This document shows positions 8,527 to 13,680 of a stretch of 13,680 bases of DNA, piece after piece. This DNA comes from CAZOZK01 sp964584245 (lineage in GTDB: Bacteria > Patescibacteriota > Microgenomatia > UBA1400 > PJMF01), in assembly GCA_964584245.1 (NCBI GenBank), contig CAZOZK010000022.1:1-13680 (forward strand), in the 5' to 3' direction. The notes beneath the pieces were generated by a model. It did no database searches, had not been told where the DNA came from, and saw nothing but the letters and a program-made list of their open reading frames with translations. Both the position numbers and the translations under genes were made by a program. Each line of letters begins with the position of its first letter. Positions within the stretch are counted from its first letter, which is position 1.

Positions 8527-9129
8527 TTATACTTTGGTGGGTGTTAATTGTGCAATTAACTTTTTACCCATAATTTTTGGTTCCATTTCTACTTTGCCTA
8601 TCTTTTCGGTCGCCTGTATTACTTTCGTAAACATGTCATATCCGAACTCTTTTTTTAAGATTGCTCTACCCTTAAATTGTAAGGATAAGCGGACCTTATC
8701 GCCTTTGGTCAAGAAGGTAACGACTTTCTTGAGTCTGGACTGGAAGTCGCCCTCTCCCATAAATGGGGTGAAGCGAACTTCTTTGAGATCCTGTTTCTTC
8801 GCTTTTTTGCGATTGTCAGCATCTTTTTGTTGTTGTTGGTACTTATACTTGGCTAATGTAATGATTTTTGCAACTGGTGGAACAGCACTTGCTGTGACCA
8901 ATACTAAATCTTTACCCTCTTCTCGCGCTTTTGCTATAGCTTCTCTGGTGCTCAAAACACCAAGTTGCTCCCCTATATCTGATATTGCGCGTACTTCTGG
9001 GAACTGAATCCGTTCGTTTACGGTATACTGTACTCGAGATCCACGTTTGCTATATATAGGTTTACTCACGCTTTTTTTAGGTTTTTCGCTTTGTATTTTG
9101 TACTTCTTTTGATTGTCGATAAACAACAA
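8527..9129 (-). CDS. infC: Translation initiation factor IF-3 (non-ATG start)
   Basis: IF3 binds the 30S subunit, blocks early 50S joining and proofreads start codon and initiator tRNA. The N-terminal domain is at about 35-100 (YTVNERIQFPEVRAISDIGEQLGV, PPVAKIITLAKYKY), the linker is lysine-rich, and the C-terminal domain at about 113-196 holds KEVRFTPFMGEGDFQSRLKK and DKVRLSLQFKGR. No ATG is usable: a TGA at 9130-9132 sits directly before the first codon, and the first in-frame ATG is residue 124, inside the C-domain. Candidate starts are TTG (9129 or 9126), ATC (9120), ATA (9096, preceded by AGAAG) and GTG (9069). Coordinates given use the longest frame. IF3 genes of other bacteria often start with AUU, AUC or similar, which lets IF3 repress its own mRNA; the same control is inferred here. 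First gene of infC-rpmI-rplT. Confidence 0.95.
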   Translation of the reverse strand: MLFIDNQKKYKIQSEKPKKSVSKPIYSKRGSRVQYTVNERIQFPEVRAISDIGEQLGVLSTREAIAKAREEGKDLVLVTASAVPPVAKIITLAKYKYQQQQKDADNRKKAKKQDLKEVRFTPFMGEGDFQSRLKKVVTFLTKGDKVRLSLQFKGRAILKKEFGYDMFTKVIQATEKIGKVEMEPKIMGKKLIAQLTPTKV

Positions 9130-9144
9130 TCAATTTGAACATGC

Positions 9145-9172
9145 ATTATATCAGGTATACACAGTATTTCAA
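9145..9172 (-). promoter_or_regulatory. Promoter of the infC-rpmI-rplT operon
   Basis: On the minus strand TTGAAA (9172-9167, 5/6 of the -35 consensus), a 16-base spacer, then TGA-TATAAT with a perfect -10 at 9150-9145 and the TG extension. This is the best promoter in the window. The expected start at about 9136-9138 is only 7-9 bases before the first possible infC codon, so the leader is almost absent unless translation begins at one of the downstream non-ATG codons. Confidence 0.75.
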
Positions 9173-9217
9173 ATGGCGATCTGGATGCATTTGATTTTTG
9201 CTTATATTTCTTGTCTG

Positions 9218-9294
9218 TGGTGATCGCTGCTGGATTCGAACCAGCGACCTCTACAATGTCAATGTAGCGCTCTAACCAACTGAGCTAAGCGATC
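9218..9294 (-). tRNA. tRNA-Val (anticodon GAC)
   Basis: A full cloverleaf on the minus strand. Acceptor stem GATCGCT/AGCGATC (7 bp), D arm GCTC-AGTTGGTTA-GAGC, anticodon stem CTACA/TGTAG with loop TTGACAT (anticodon GAC), T arm GCTGG-TTCGAAT-CCAGC, discriminator A and an encoded CCA (9218-9220). It reads GTC/GTT valine codons. It is upstream of infC on the same strand, with no terminator in between. Confidence 0.97.
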
Positions 9295-9338
9295 ATATAT
9301 CGACTAAATGTTGGCACATTTGATCTCAATGAATCAGT

Positions 9339-9344
9339 ATTATA
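9339..9344 (-). promoter_or_regulatory. Probable -10 box of tRNA-Val
   Basis: A perfect TATAAT on the minus strand, about 45 bases before the mature tRNA 5' end. The matching -35 region is poor. Part of the spacer 9295-9361, which holds nothing else recognisable. Confidence 0.4.
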
Positions 9345-9361
9345 CACGGATTTTATGAACT

Positions 9362-10105
9362 TTAACTTCCGGAATAGGTACTAGATCGTTCGTGGTGCAT
9401 CATGTCAAAGACAGTTTTTGCCTGCTCATGTTGTTGTCCACTCACTTCAAGACCAGGGGTTTTGCCTTTTTTCTGTTTGGCTTTCTTTGATTGAGCTTGT
9501 TGTGCCCAAGCGCTTGCGCTTTTGACTTTTTGTCGTAGCAACATAATAAAGTTACGCAGTTTTTGCAAAAATGACACATAATAGGCCCCGTCTGTGCCTG
9601 GGGCCACGATAACTTGGTCCATGGCGAGTGTTACGTCACGGTTGAGCTTATCAATTTCTTGAGCCAGGGCTTTAATTTCTTGACGAGTTTCATTGAGTGT
9701 TCTGGCGACTTCTTCTTGTCTGGCGCTAAACACATCATAGGAATTAACTGGATTGATCTGGTCGTGCAATTTTTTGCGCAGAGCCGCTTTTTCTTGAGCT
9801 TTTTTCTGCTCTTCCATCATTCGTTGCTGCTCTGCTTGCTGGTTCATTGCTTGAGAATAGCGGTCAAAATTGTCCTGGCCTTGTGGTTGTGCATCTTGAG
9901 GTGCATTTGTTGGGGTAGGACCAAAGTTTCCGCCTGCACGAGCCATGGCTTCACTAAACAAGGTGTTTTTGTCTGGTTGAGTGGGTTGGTTGGCTGGTGC
10001 ATCCCCCAAAGGACGTTCATGCTCAAGAAGAGCGTTAGCAAATGATGAATTTTGCTGGATAGGAGGCTTTTTTTGGTTTAAAGCTTGTTGTCCAAGTTGT
10101 TGCAT
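9362..10105 (-). CDS. Hypothetical Gln-rich coiled-coil protein
   Basis: A 247-residue soluble protein with no signal peptide or membrane segment. Residues 1-90 are low-complexity, rich in Gln, Pro and Asn. Residues about 83-165 are strongly charged with heptad-like spacing, a likely coiled coil. Residues about 170-200 form a compact conserved-looking block, TDGAYYVSFLQKLRNFIMLL followed by RQKVKSASAW. The end is basic, then Gly/Ser-rich. The C-terminal block reminds me of a family of unknown function seen in Patescibacteria (DUF5660, from memory and unchecked). The start ATG at 10105 lies about 26 bases after a well-placed -10 box. It follows tig on the same strand but has its own promoter. 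No function can be assigned. Confidence 0.75.
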   Translation of the reverse strand: MQQLGQQALNQKKPPIQQNSSFANALLEHERPLGDAPANQPTQPDKNTLFSEAMARAGGNFGPTPTNAPQDAQPQGQDNFDRYSQAMNQQAEQQRMMEEQKKAQEKAALRKKLHDQINPVNSYDVFSARQEEVARTLNETRQEIKALAQEIDKLNRDVTLAMDQVIVAPGTDGAYYVSFLQKLRNFIMLLRQKVKSASAWAQQAQSKKAKQKKGKTPGLEVSGQQHEQAKTVFDMMHHERSSTYSGS

Positions 10106-10131
10106 GATCGTAAAAACTAAAAGTTTGCCAT

Positions 10132-10160
10132 ATTATAGGACACAATATGGTCTGGTGCAA
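10132..10160 (-). promoter_or_regulatory. Probable promoter of the coiled-coil protein gene
   Basis: On the minus strand TTGCAC (10160-10155), a 17-base spacer and a perfect TATAAT (10137-10132). It lies in the 86 bp between the tig stop and the next ATG, giving a leader of about 20 bases. Confidence 0.5.
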
Positions 10161-10191
10161 GTCGAGTTTTCGTGGTCAGTTTACCAGAAGT

Positions 10192-11262
10192 TTACTTAAG
10201 GTCAAGAATGGAGTCTAAAAGCACTCGTCGTTCGAGTGTTCGTTGGATGTATTCTCGGCTAGCATCGTTGATTGGTGGGAGTTTAACTGCTGCTTTTTTG
10301 CCATCAGGTTGTGAGACTTGTGGTAAGCCCTGCATCAATTTCTCGTACTCCGCCATAATTTCTGTTTCAGTGACTGTTATTTTGAGTTCCTCTTGGATTG
10401 CGCGAAGTATGAATTCGAGCTGGAGCTTACCAAGAGTTTGCGCAGCCATTTCCTGAGCTAACTGCTCAAAAGTTTGGTTTCGTTGTTGCAAAAATTGGTC
10501 CAACGTTGCATTGACTCGTTTGAGTTGCTCTTCCAAATCTTTGATTTCTTGGCGAGTGTTTTCGCGAATAAGCATTTCTGGAATTGCTGGTTTGAGCGTA
10601 GTGATTAAGTCACGGAAAATTGCGTGCAAGATATGTTCTTTTTTCGTAGCCTCAATTTGCTCTGGAGTCTGAACCTTTGCGTGACCGTGATCGTGGTCAT
10701 GACCAGCGTGGTCGTGGCCTTCGTGATCATGGTCATGATCTTTGTCAACATTTTTTGCGGCCTCTTTGTTGGCTTTTTCAATCTTTGCAAGTTCGTCTTT
10801 CCAGGTTTTTTCTGCTGCAGATTTTGCTCCAGCAACTATTTTCTTGTATTCTTTAACAGAAATTTTTGGATCCTGCGCAAAGTGTGCTTCAATGACCCAA
10901 TCTTTTTCCCATGCCAAATCTTTCGGATCAAAATCTGGGTGAGTCAGTGGCTGGTAGCCACCTTTTTCAATTTCTTTACCGTAGGCTGCAGGCACAATCT
11001 CTTCAAGAACAGCTTGAATTAAGCGCTCTCGATCGACCATACTTTCTGCAATGTGCATAGGTACTTTGCCTTTTCGGAATCCATCAGTTTTAAGATTCTT
11101 TGCGAATCGAGCAAGCTGTTTTTTGTAACTTTCGTGGACTGTTGCCCAAGGAAGAGTGATAGAAATTTTGGTATTTTCGGCAATGAGCTCGTTTGCTGCT
11201 TCTTGTTCAGCGGATTTTGGTGAGGTAGCTGGCTTGACTGATTTTGTAGCTGTTTTAGGCAT
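10192..11262 (-). CDS. tig: Trigger factor, PPIase domain replaced by a His-rich linker
   Basis: Ribosome-associated chaperone of 356 residues that meets nascent chains at the exit tunnel. The N-terminal ribosome-binding domain (about 28-145) has the docking signature GFRKGKVP (61-68). The C-terminal chaperone arms are at about 200-356 (AIFRDLITTLKPAIPEMLIR, then long amphipathic helices). Normal trigger factor is about 430 residues with an FKBP-like PPIase domain between these parts. Here the middle (about 146-200) is a Lys/Glu/Ala helix followed by a 20-residue run of His, Asp and Gly (175-194, nine His) and no FKBP-like strand pattern. Start: AGGA lies 6 bases before the ATG at 11262. It is divergent from the DUF62-like gene with interlocking promoters. 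Confidence 0.92.
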   Translation of the reverse strand: MPKTATKSVKPATSPKSAEQEAANELIAENTKISITLPWATVHESYKKQLARFAKNLKTDGFRKGKVPMHIAESMVDRERLIQAVLEEIVPAAYGKEIEKGGYQPLTHPDFDPKDLAWEKDWVIEAHFAQDPKISVKEYKKIVAGAKSAAEKTWKDELAKIEKANKEAAKNVDKDHDHDHEGHDHAGHDHDHGHAKVQTPEQIEATKKEHILHAIFRDLITTLKPAIPEMLIRENTRQEIKDLEEQLKRVNATLDQFLQQRNQTFEQLAQEMAAQTLGKLQLEFILRAIQEELKITVTETEIMAEYEKLMQGLPQVSQPDGKKAAVKLPPINDASREYIQRTLERRVLLDSILDLK

Positions 11263-11309
11263 AGTATTTCCTATGGTAGTGATTGATATGTAAGTATCTC
11301 GAAAGCAAG

Positions 11310-11318
11310 ATTATACCA
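11310..11318 (-). promoter_or_regulatory. Extended -10 promoter of tig
   Basis: On the minus strand this reads TGGTATAAT, a perfect -10 with TG extension. A 17-base spacer would put the -35 at 11338-11333 (TGCCAA, poor). Leader of about 40 bases to the tig ATG. Confidence 0.6.
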
Positions 11319-11319
11319 C

Positions 11320-11348
11320 TAGTCATACCGCTTTGGCATGCATATAAT
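11320..11348 (+). promoter_or_regulatory. Promoter of the DUF62-like gene
   Basis: A perfect TATAAT at 11343-11348 with a 17-base spacer to TAGTCA at 11320-11325 (4/6 of the -35). The predicted start near 11355 lies after the upstream in-frame ATG at 11338, which supports the ATG at 11383 as the true start. Confidence 0.55.
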
Positions 11349-11382
11349 ATGCTTCTTACTAACAACCAGACTGAGGAGAAGT

Positions 11383-12207
11383 ATGTTTGTGACCGTAATC
11401 ACCGATTGTTTTGATGCCAATGCGAGTGCTCGTCAGATTACTCGGTATCAAAGTTATCTTGGTTTACCAACCTATTTGGTTGGTGTGAACATGCCAACCA
11501 CCGATATTGATGTTTCTCCAAAGCATGGTGAACTCGAGGCAGCTATCCAAATTATTGATACGCTCGATGCTGCTGAAGGTAGTAAAGGTGTGGTTGTTGC
11601 AAACGTGGCTCCACGACAAGGTCAAGGCAAAAAATGGCCAAATGGTACTCCTTTTGGTTATTTTCACTACAAAAATACTTTGATTTTGAGCACTATCGAC
11701 GGCATTACGCTGTCTTTGGTCAAAAAACTTGGGTTAGTTGAGAACATTAAAATGTTTGATATTCCAACAGTAGTTCGCCAGATGATTGATCTCGGATACC
11801 TCGAAGAATGGCACTTTAAACACATTACCAAAAGTCAGTTCCGTAGTTTTGAATTCTTGCCTCGAGCAGCTAAATGGCTTGCACAAGGGTTGGATTTGCC
11901 TTACGAGCTCTACCCTATTTCTGAAGTTGAGGACGCGCCTCATGCAATTGGTTATATTGATAACTTTGGAAACACCGTAACCACGATGTTGCCAGAGGAT
12001 ATTAATTTTGAAGTCGGTAAAAAAATCAAAACCAAATTTGGTGAGTTTACTTGCTACGAACGCCTCAAAGATATTCCAAATGGTGAAACCGCCTTCATTA
12101 TTGGCAGTTGGGGCCTTGAGCAACGACGATGGATTTCGTTCATCAGTCAAGGTCAAAGCACTGCCAAAAAATTTGGCGTCAAAGTCGGCGATACGTTGTT
12201 TGAGTAA
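11383..12207 (+). CDS. SAM hydroxide adenosyltransferase-like (DUF62) protein
   Basis: A 274-residue soluble protein. Family members hydrolyse S-adenosylmethionine to adenosine and methionine; relatives make fluoro- or chloro-adenosine. Matches visible: ITDCF at 6-10 in place of the N-terminal TTDFG; STIDGITLSLVKKLG (103-117) in place of the PDNG region; and AIGYIDNFGNTVTTM (188-202), the best match, the C-domain ID-x-FGN-x-x-T motif. The usual catalytic DPGVG-x-x-R stretch appears as VANVAPRQGQGKKW (72-85), without the Asp, so activity on SAM is uncertain. Start: AGGAG at 11374-11378 precedes the ATG at 11383; an ATG 15 codons upstream lies before the predicted transcript start. Divergent from tig, and followed by tRNA-Cys on the same strand. 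Confidence 0.7.
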   Translation: MFVTVITDCFDANASARQITRYQSYLGLPTYLVGVNMPTTDIDVSPKHGELEAAIQIIDTLDAAEGSKGVVVANVAPRQGQGKKWPNGTPFGYFHYKNTLILSTIDGITLSLVKKLGLVENIKMFDIPTVVRQMIDLGYLEEWHFKHITKSQFRSFEFLPRAAKWLAQGLDLPYELYPISEVEDAPHAIGYIDNFGNTVTTMLPEDINFEVGKKIKTKFGEFTCYERLKDIPNGETAFIIGSWGLEQRRWISFISQGQSTAKKFGVKVGDTLFE

Positions 12208-12225
12208 GGTAGTTTTTATAATTTT

Positions 12226-12234
12226 TGATATACT
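12226..12234 (+). promoter_or_regulatory. Possible extended -10 promoter for tRNA-Cys
   Basis: TGATATACT: TG, one base, then a 5/6 -10 box. No clear -35 at the right distance. Another TATAAT is present at 12217-12222. Transcription would start near 12241, just before the hairpin at 12247-12266. Confidence 0.35.
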
Positions 12235-12246
12235 CGTGAAGTAGCT

Positions 12247-12266
12247 ATTTGCTGTACACAGCAAAT
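12247..12266 (+). repeat. Inverted repeat upstream of tRNA-Cys
   Basis: ATTTGCTG - TACA - CAGCAAAT, an 8-bp perfect inverted repeat with a 4-base centre. There is no T-run after it, so it is not a standard terminator for the DUF62-like gene. It could be a processing hairpin in the pre-tRNA leader or a protein-binding site. Part of the motif recurs at 12901-12926. Confidence 0.5.
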
Positions 12267-12286
12267 GGGTATGTGAATGATGAATT

Positions 12287-12362
12287 GGCACGGTACCAGA
12301 GTGGTTAATGGCTAGGTCTGCAAAACCTCAGTTCGTGGGTTCGAATCCCATCCGTGCCTCCA
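12287..12362 (+). tRNA. tRNA-Cys (anticodon GCA)
   Basis: Acceptor stem GGCACGG/CCGTGCC, anticodon loop CTGCAAA with GCA at 12320-12322, T arm GTGGG-TTCGAAT-CCCAT (one G-T pair), discriminator U (12359), which is typical of tRNA-Cys, and an encoded CCA (12360-12362). The anticodon stem has one mismatch at its outer pair. DNA to the right is more AT-rich, so the tRNA sits at a composition boundary. Confidence 0.95.
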
Positions 12363-12401
12363 ATCGTTATTTTATGTCGTAGAGATAATTACGTCAAAAA
12401 G

Positions 12402-12878
12402 TTATTTACTTTTTGAAATGCCAAATTGCCAACGTTTTTGAGGTGGTTGTGGCACAGTATAGAATGCACCCTTTTTATCAATTCCAACTTTAGTAGATAG
12501 ATTTACAGTTTCACGTTCCACAATTTTTTTTTGGGGAAGTTTGCTAAGAAAATCACTAGTAATTTGTTCAGTTTCACTTAATCCTATTTCAGAAAATGGT
12601 CCTTTGCCTTCCCAAATCTTAATTTTTTCAATACTAGCTCCACCTGAAAGAATTTTAAGTATTTCTTTTTCCATTTTCTCAGTGCTGGTGCTAGGATCAA
12701 TATGTGCTAAAAATTTATTTCCATCAGAGAATAAAATACCAACAGCTTTGCAAATATCTAGTTTTGCAGTCTGTACTTCATGCAGGGATATAAGATGTTC
12801 TCCCTCTTCAACAAAAGATATCTCATCAGGATTCGCTATTTCAATTTCGGTCAAAAAACCATTTTTTTCTGAACTCAT
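12402..12878 (-). CDS. Small protein with CheD / N-terminal-Asn-amidohydrolase-like core
   Basis: A 158-residue soluble, lysine-rich protein, no signal peptide. The core ICKAVGILFSDGNKFLAHID (42-61) resembles the Cys...His core shared by CheD (receptor glutamine deamidase) and NTAN1 (protein N-terminal asparagine amidohydrolase). Thr37, Cys43 and His59 are spaced almost as Thr21, Cys27 and His44 of CheD. The following HIDPSTSTEKMEKEILKIL and the beta strand IEKIKIWEGKG (about 83-93) look like the NTAN1 layout HCDG...helix...strand. If correct it would be a cysteine deamidase acting on a protein amide; the substrate is unknown. No chemotaxis gene is nearby. The ATG at 12878 has no Shine-Dalgarno and could be leaderless. 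Function is an inference from motifs recalled from memory. Confidence 0.6.
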   Translation of the reverse strand: MSSEKNGFLTEIEIANPDEISFVEEGEHLISLHEVQTAKLDICKAVGILFSDGNKFLAHIDPSTSTEKMEKEILKILSGGASIEKIKIWEGKGPFSEIGLSETEQITSDFLSKLPQKKIVERETVNLSTKVGIDKKGAFYTVPQPPQKRWQFGISKSK

Positions 12879-12886
12879 TAAGTTTT

Positions 12887-12916
12887 ATTCTATTCGAAGT
12901 ATTTGATGGCTGTCTA
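12887..12916 (-). promoter_or_regulatory. Possible promoter of the CheD/NTAN1-like gene
   Basis: On the minus strand TAGACA (12916-12911), an 18-base spacer and TAGAAT (12892-12887), each a 5/6 match. The predicted start near 12880 falls 2 bases before the ATG, which would make the mRNA leaderless. The -35 lies inside the palindrome at 12909-12922. Confidence 0.35.
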
Positions 12917-12922
12917 GACAGC
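12909..12922. promoter_or_regulatory. Perfect 14-bp palindrome, operator-like
   Basis: GCTGTCTAGACAGC is perfectly symmetric and lies in the 67 bp between the lipoprotein gene stop and the CheD/NTAN1-like ATG. It is flanked by ATTTG (12901-12905) and CAAAT (12922-12926). It covers the putative -35, so a bound repressor would block that promoter. As RNA it could fold, but no T-run follows on either strand, so a terminator is unlikely. Confidence 0.45.
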
Positions 12923-12945
12923 AAATATCCTTTAACAATGTAGTT

Positions 12946-13452
12946 TTATGCTTCTGGAGTTGATTCAGGAACAGAATTTCTAGTTTCTTGAGGTATTGTG
13001 AGGGATGAAACCCACCCTTCATAAGAACCATCCAATGTTTTTACCAGAGCGTAATTATCTCTTATTTCGTAAACCATAACTTCGTCTCCATCAAATGCCC
13101 AAACTAATTCTTGTGTAACACCTTGAGTGAGTTGTAGAGCATCACTACTTGGAGCTGTTCTAACTGCTGCTCGAGAGTACCCTGTGATTTCTATGGTCAC
13201 TATATCAATGAATTTTCGTTCATCGGTTGTATTTTCCGTTCTGTCTGAAGTTGATGTATGGCTGGGTATCACAAAGCCATATTGTGTTGGATTCACATCA
13301 GGATGTCTTAGAGTTGAGACTATTGGATTTGTAGCTGGTACCTTAGTTTCTTGTTTGTTTGGATTATCAGGTCTACAACCATTTAATGCAAACATTGAAA
13401 AGGCTAAACCACTAAAAAGTGTAGTCATTTTTAAGAAATTTTTTCTTTCCAT
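12946..13452 (-). CDS. SH3b-domain lipoprotein
   Basis: From the ATG at 13452 the product is 168 residues. It starts MERKNFLKMTTLFSGLAF, a basic N-end followed by a hydrophobic stretch, and then the lipobox LNGC (Cys26), so it is probably a lipid-anchored exported protein. A Pro/Thr/Ser-rich linker follows (about 27-80). The C-terminal half carries a bacterial SH3-like pattern: AAVRTAPSSDA (about 95-105), then VMVYEIRDNYALVKTLDGSYEGWVSS in pieces ending in the characteristic GWV. Such domains often bind cell wall or polysaccharide. The reading frame continues upstream without a stop into an aminotransferase fragment, but the lipobox signal argues that translation starts at this Met. No clear ribosome binding site. 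Confidence 0.6.
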   Translation of the reverse strand: MERKNFLKMTTLFSGLAFSMFALNGCRPDNPNKQETKVPATNPIVSTLRHPDVNPTQYGFVIPSHTSTSDRTENTTDERKFIDIVTIEITGYSRAAVRTAPSSDALQLTQGVTQELVWAFDGDEVMVYEIRDNYALVKTLDGSYEGWVSSLTIPQETRNSVPESTPEA

Positions 13453-13680
13453 ATTTTTTTCTAAAATTCCGCCCAGATTCATAATTTCTTTTTTACCTGT
13501 TAGAGCAGCCAGTGAAAAACCATTTGCCATTCCTTTTCCAAAAGTAGAAAGGTCAGGAGTTACACCAAAAAAATTTTGAGCTCCTTTTAAGTCCCATCTG
13601 AATCCTGTAATCATTTCATCAAGAATGAAAACTGTATTATTCTTATTACATAAGTCTTGTACTTTTTTTAGAAAATTATT
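13453..13680 (-). pseudogene. Class III aminotransferase fragment, truncated at both ends
   Basis: The frame is open from the right window edge. Visible motifs are those of glutamate-1-semialdehyde aminomutase-like PLP enzymes: ILDEMITGFRWDLKGAQNFF (the D-E-hydrophobic-x-x-GFR block) and PDLSTFGKGMANGFSLAALT, whose FGK lysine is the PLP Schiff-base residue, followed by GKKEIMNLGGI. In the family, roughly 150 more residues should follow, but the frame changes to the lipoprotein signal peptide within a few residues. The 5' part lies beyond the window. It is either a genuinely broken gene, an odd in-frame fusion, or an assembly join. Paralogues of this type are common in surface-glycan clusters. 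Confidence 0.7.

Noticed and set aside
10680..10740. Short tandem-like DNA repeat (GTGATCGTGGTCATG type)
   Set aside because: It encodes the His/Asp run of trigger factor and is explained by codon use, not a separate repeat element or CRISPR.
10624..11022. Plus-strand frame of 132 codons rich in Val, Phe and Cys
   Set aside because: Antisense shadow of tig; the Val/Met-rich look is the complement of the His/Asp codons of the linker.
11338..11382. Upstream ATG for the DUF62-like protein
   Set aside because: It precedes the -10 box (11343-11348) and lacks a ribosome binding site, while the ATG at 11383 follows AGGAG.
1..13680. CRISPR array, insertion sequence, toxin-antitoxin or known defence system
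   Set aside because: No regularly spaced direct repeats, no transposase-like frame with terminal repeats, and no gene matching known toxin-antitoxin or defence families were seen on either strand.

Overview
The window looks like chromosomal DNA from a small-genome bacterium, most likely of the Candidate Phyla Radiation (Patescibacteria), perhaps Microgenomates. This is inferred from: trimmed versions of universal proteins (a PheT without the N-terminal tRNA-binding domain, a trigger factor without its PPIase domain); a penicillin-binding protein with a long Pro/Thr tail; a glutamine-rich coiled-coil protein of a type I associate with that group; and a mostly compact minus-strand layout. Several promoters look like extended -10 (TGn-TATAAT) types with poor -35 boxes. 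No 16S or other taxonomic marker is present, so the lineage is an inference.

Layout. 1-238 (minus, cut by the window edge) is the N-terminus of a membrane-anchored SIMPL-domain (DUF541) protein that was absent from the supplied ORF list. It is divergent from a class A penicillin-binding protein (398-3160, plus), which ends 6 bp from a convergent O-antigen ligase/polymerase-like membrane protein (minus). Next, reading leftward on the minus strand, comes a translation block: tRNA-Val(GAC), infC, rpmI, rplT, a rho-independent terminator, then pheS and pheT. This is the classic infC-rpmI-rplT-pheS-pheT order. infC has no ATG start. Further right on the minus strand are a coiled-coil hypothetical protein and trigger factor (tig). 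tig is divergent from a DUF62/SAM-hydroxide-adenosyltransferase-like gene, and their promoters interlock. tRNA-Cys(GCA) follows.

From tRNA-Cys to the right edge the DNA becomes visibly more AT-rich. It holds a small protein with a Thr-Cys-His arrangement like CheD and N-terminal asparagine amidohydrolases, an SH3b-type lipoprotein, and, joined in frame to the lipoprotein, the middle of a class III (glutamate-1-semialdehyde aminomutase-like) aminotransferase whose 3' part is missing. This reads as an accessory or rearranged segment; an assembly chimera is also possible.

The genes fall into two jobs. One is envelope building (SIMPL protein, PBP1A, O-antigen ligase-like protein, lipoprotein). 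The other is protein synthesis and folding (IF3, L35, L20, PheRS, two tRNAs, trigger factor). I did not find a complete new defence or metabolic system. The best leads are the His-rich PPIase-less trigger factor, the CheD/NTAN1-like protein with an operator-like palindrome over its putative promoter, and the aminotransferase-lipoprotein junction.
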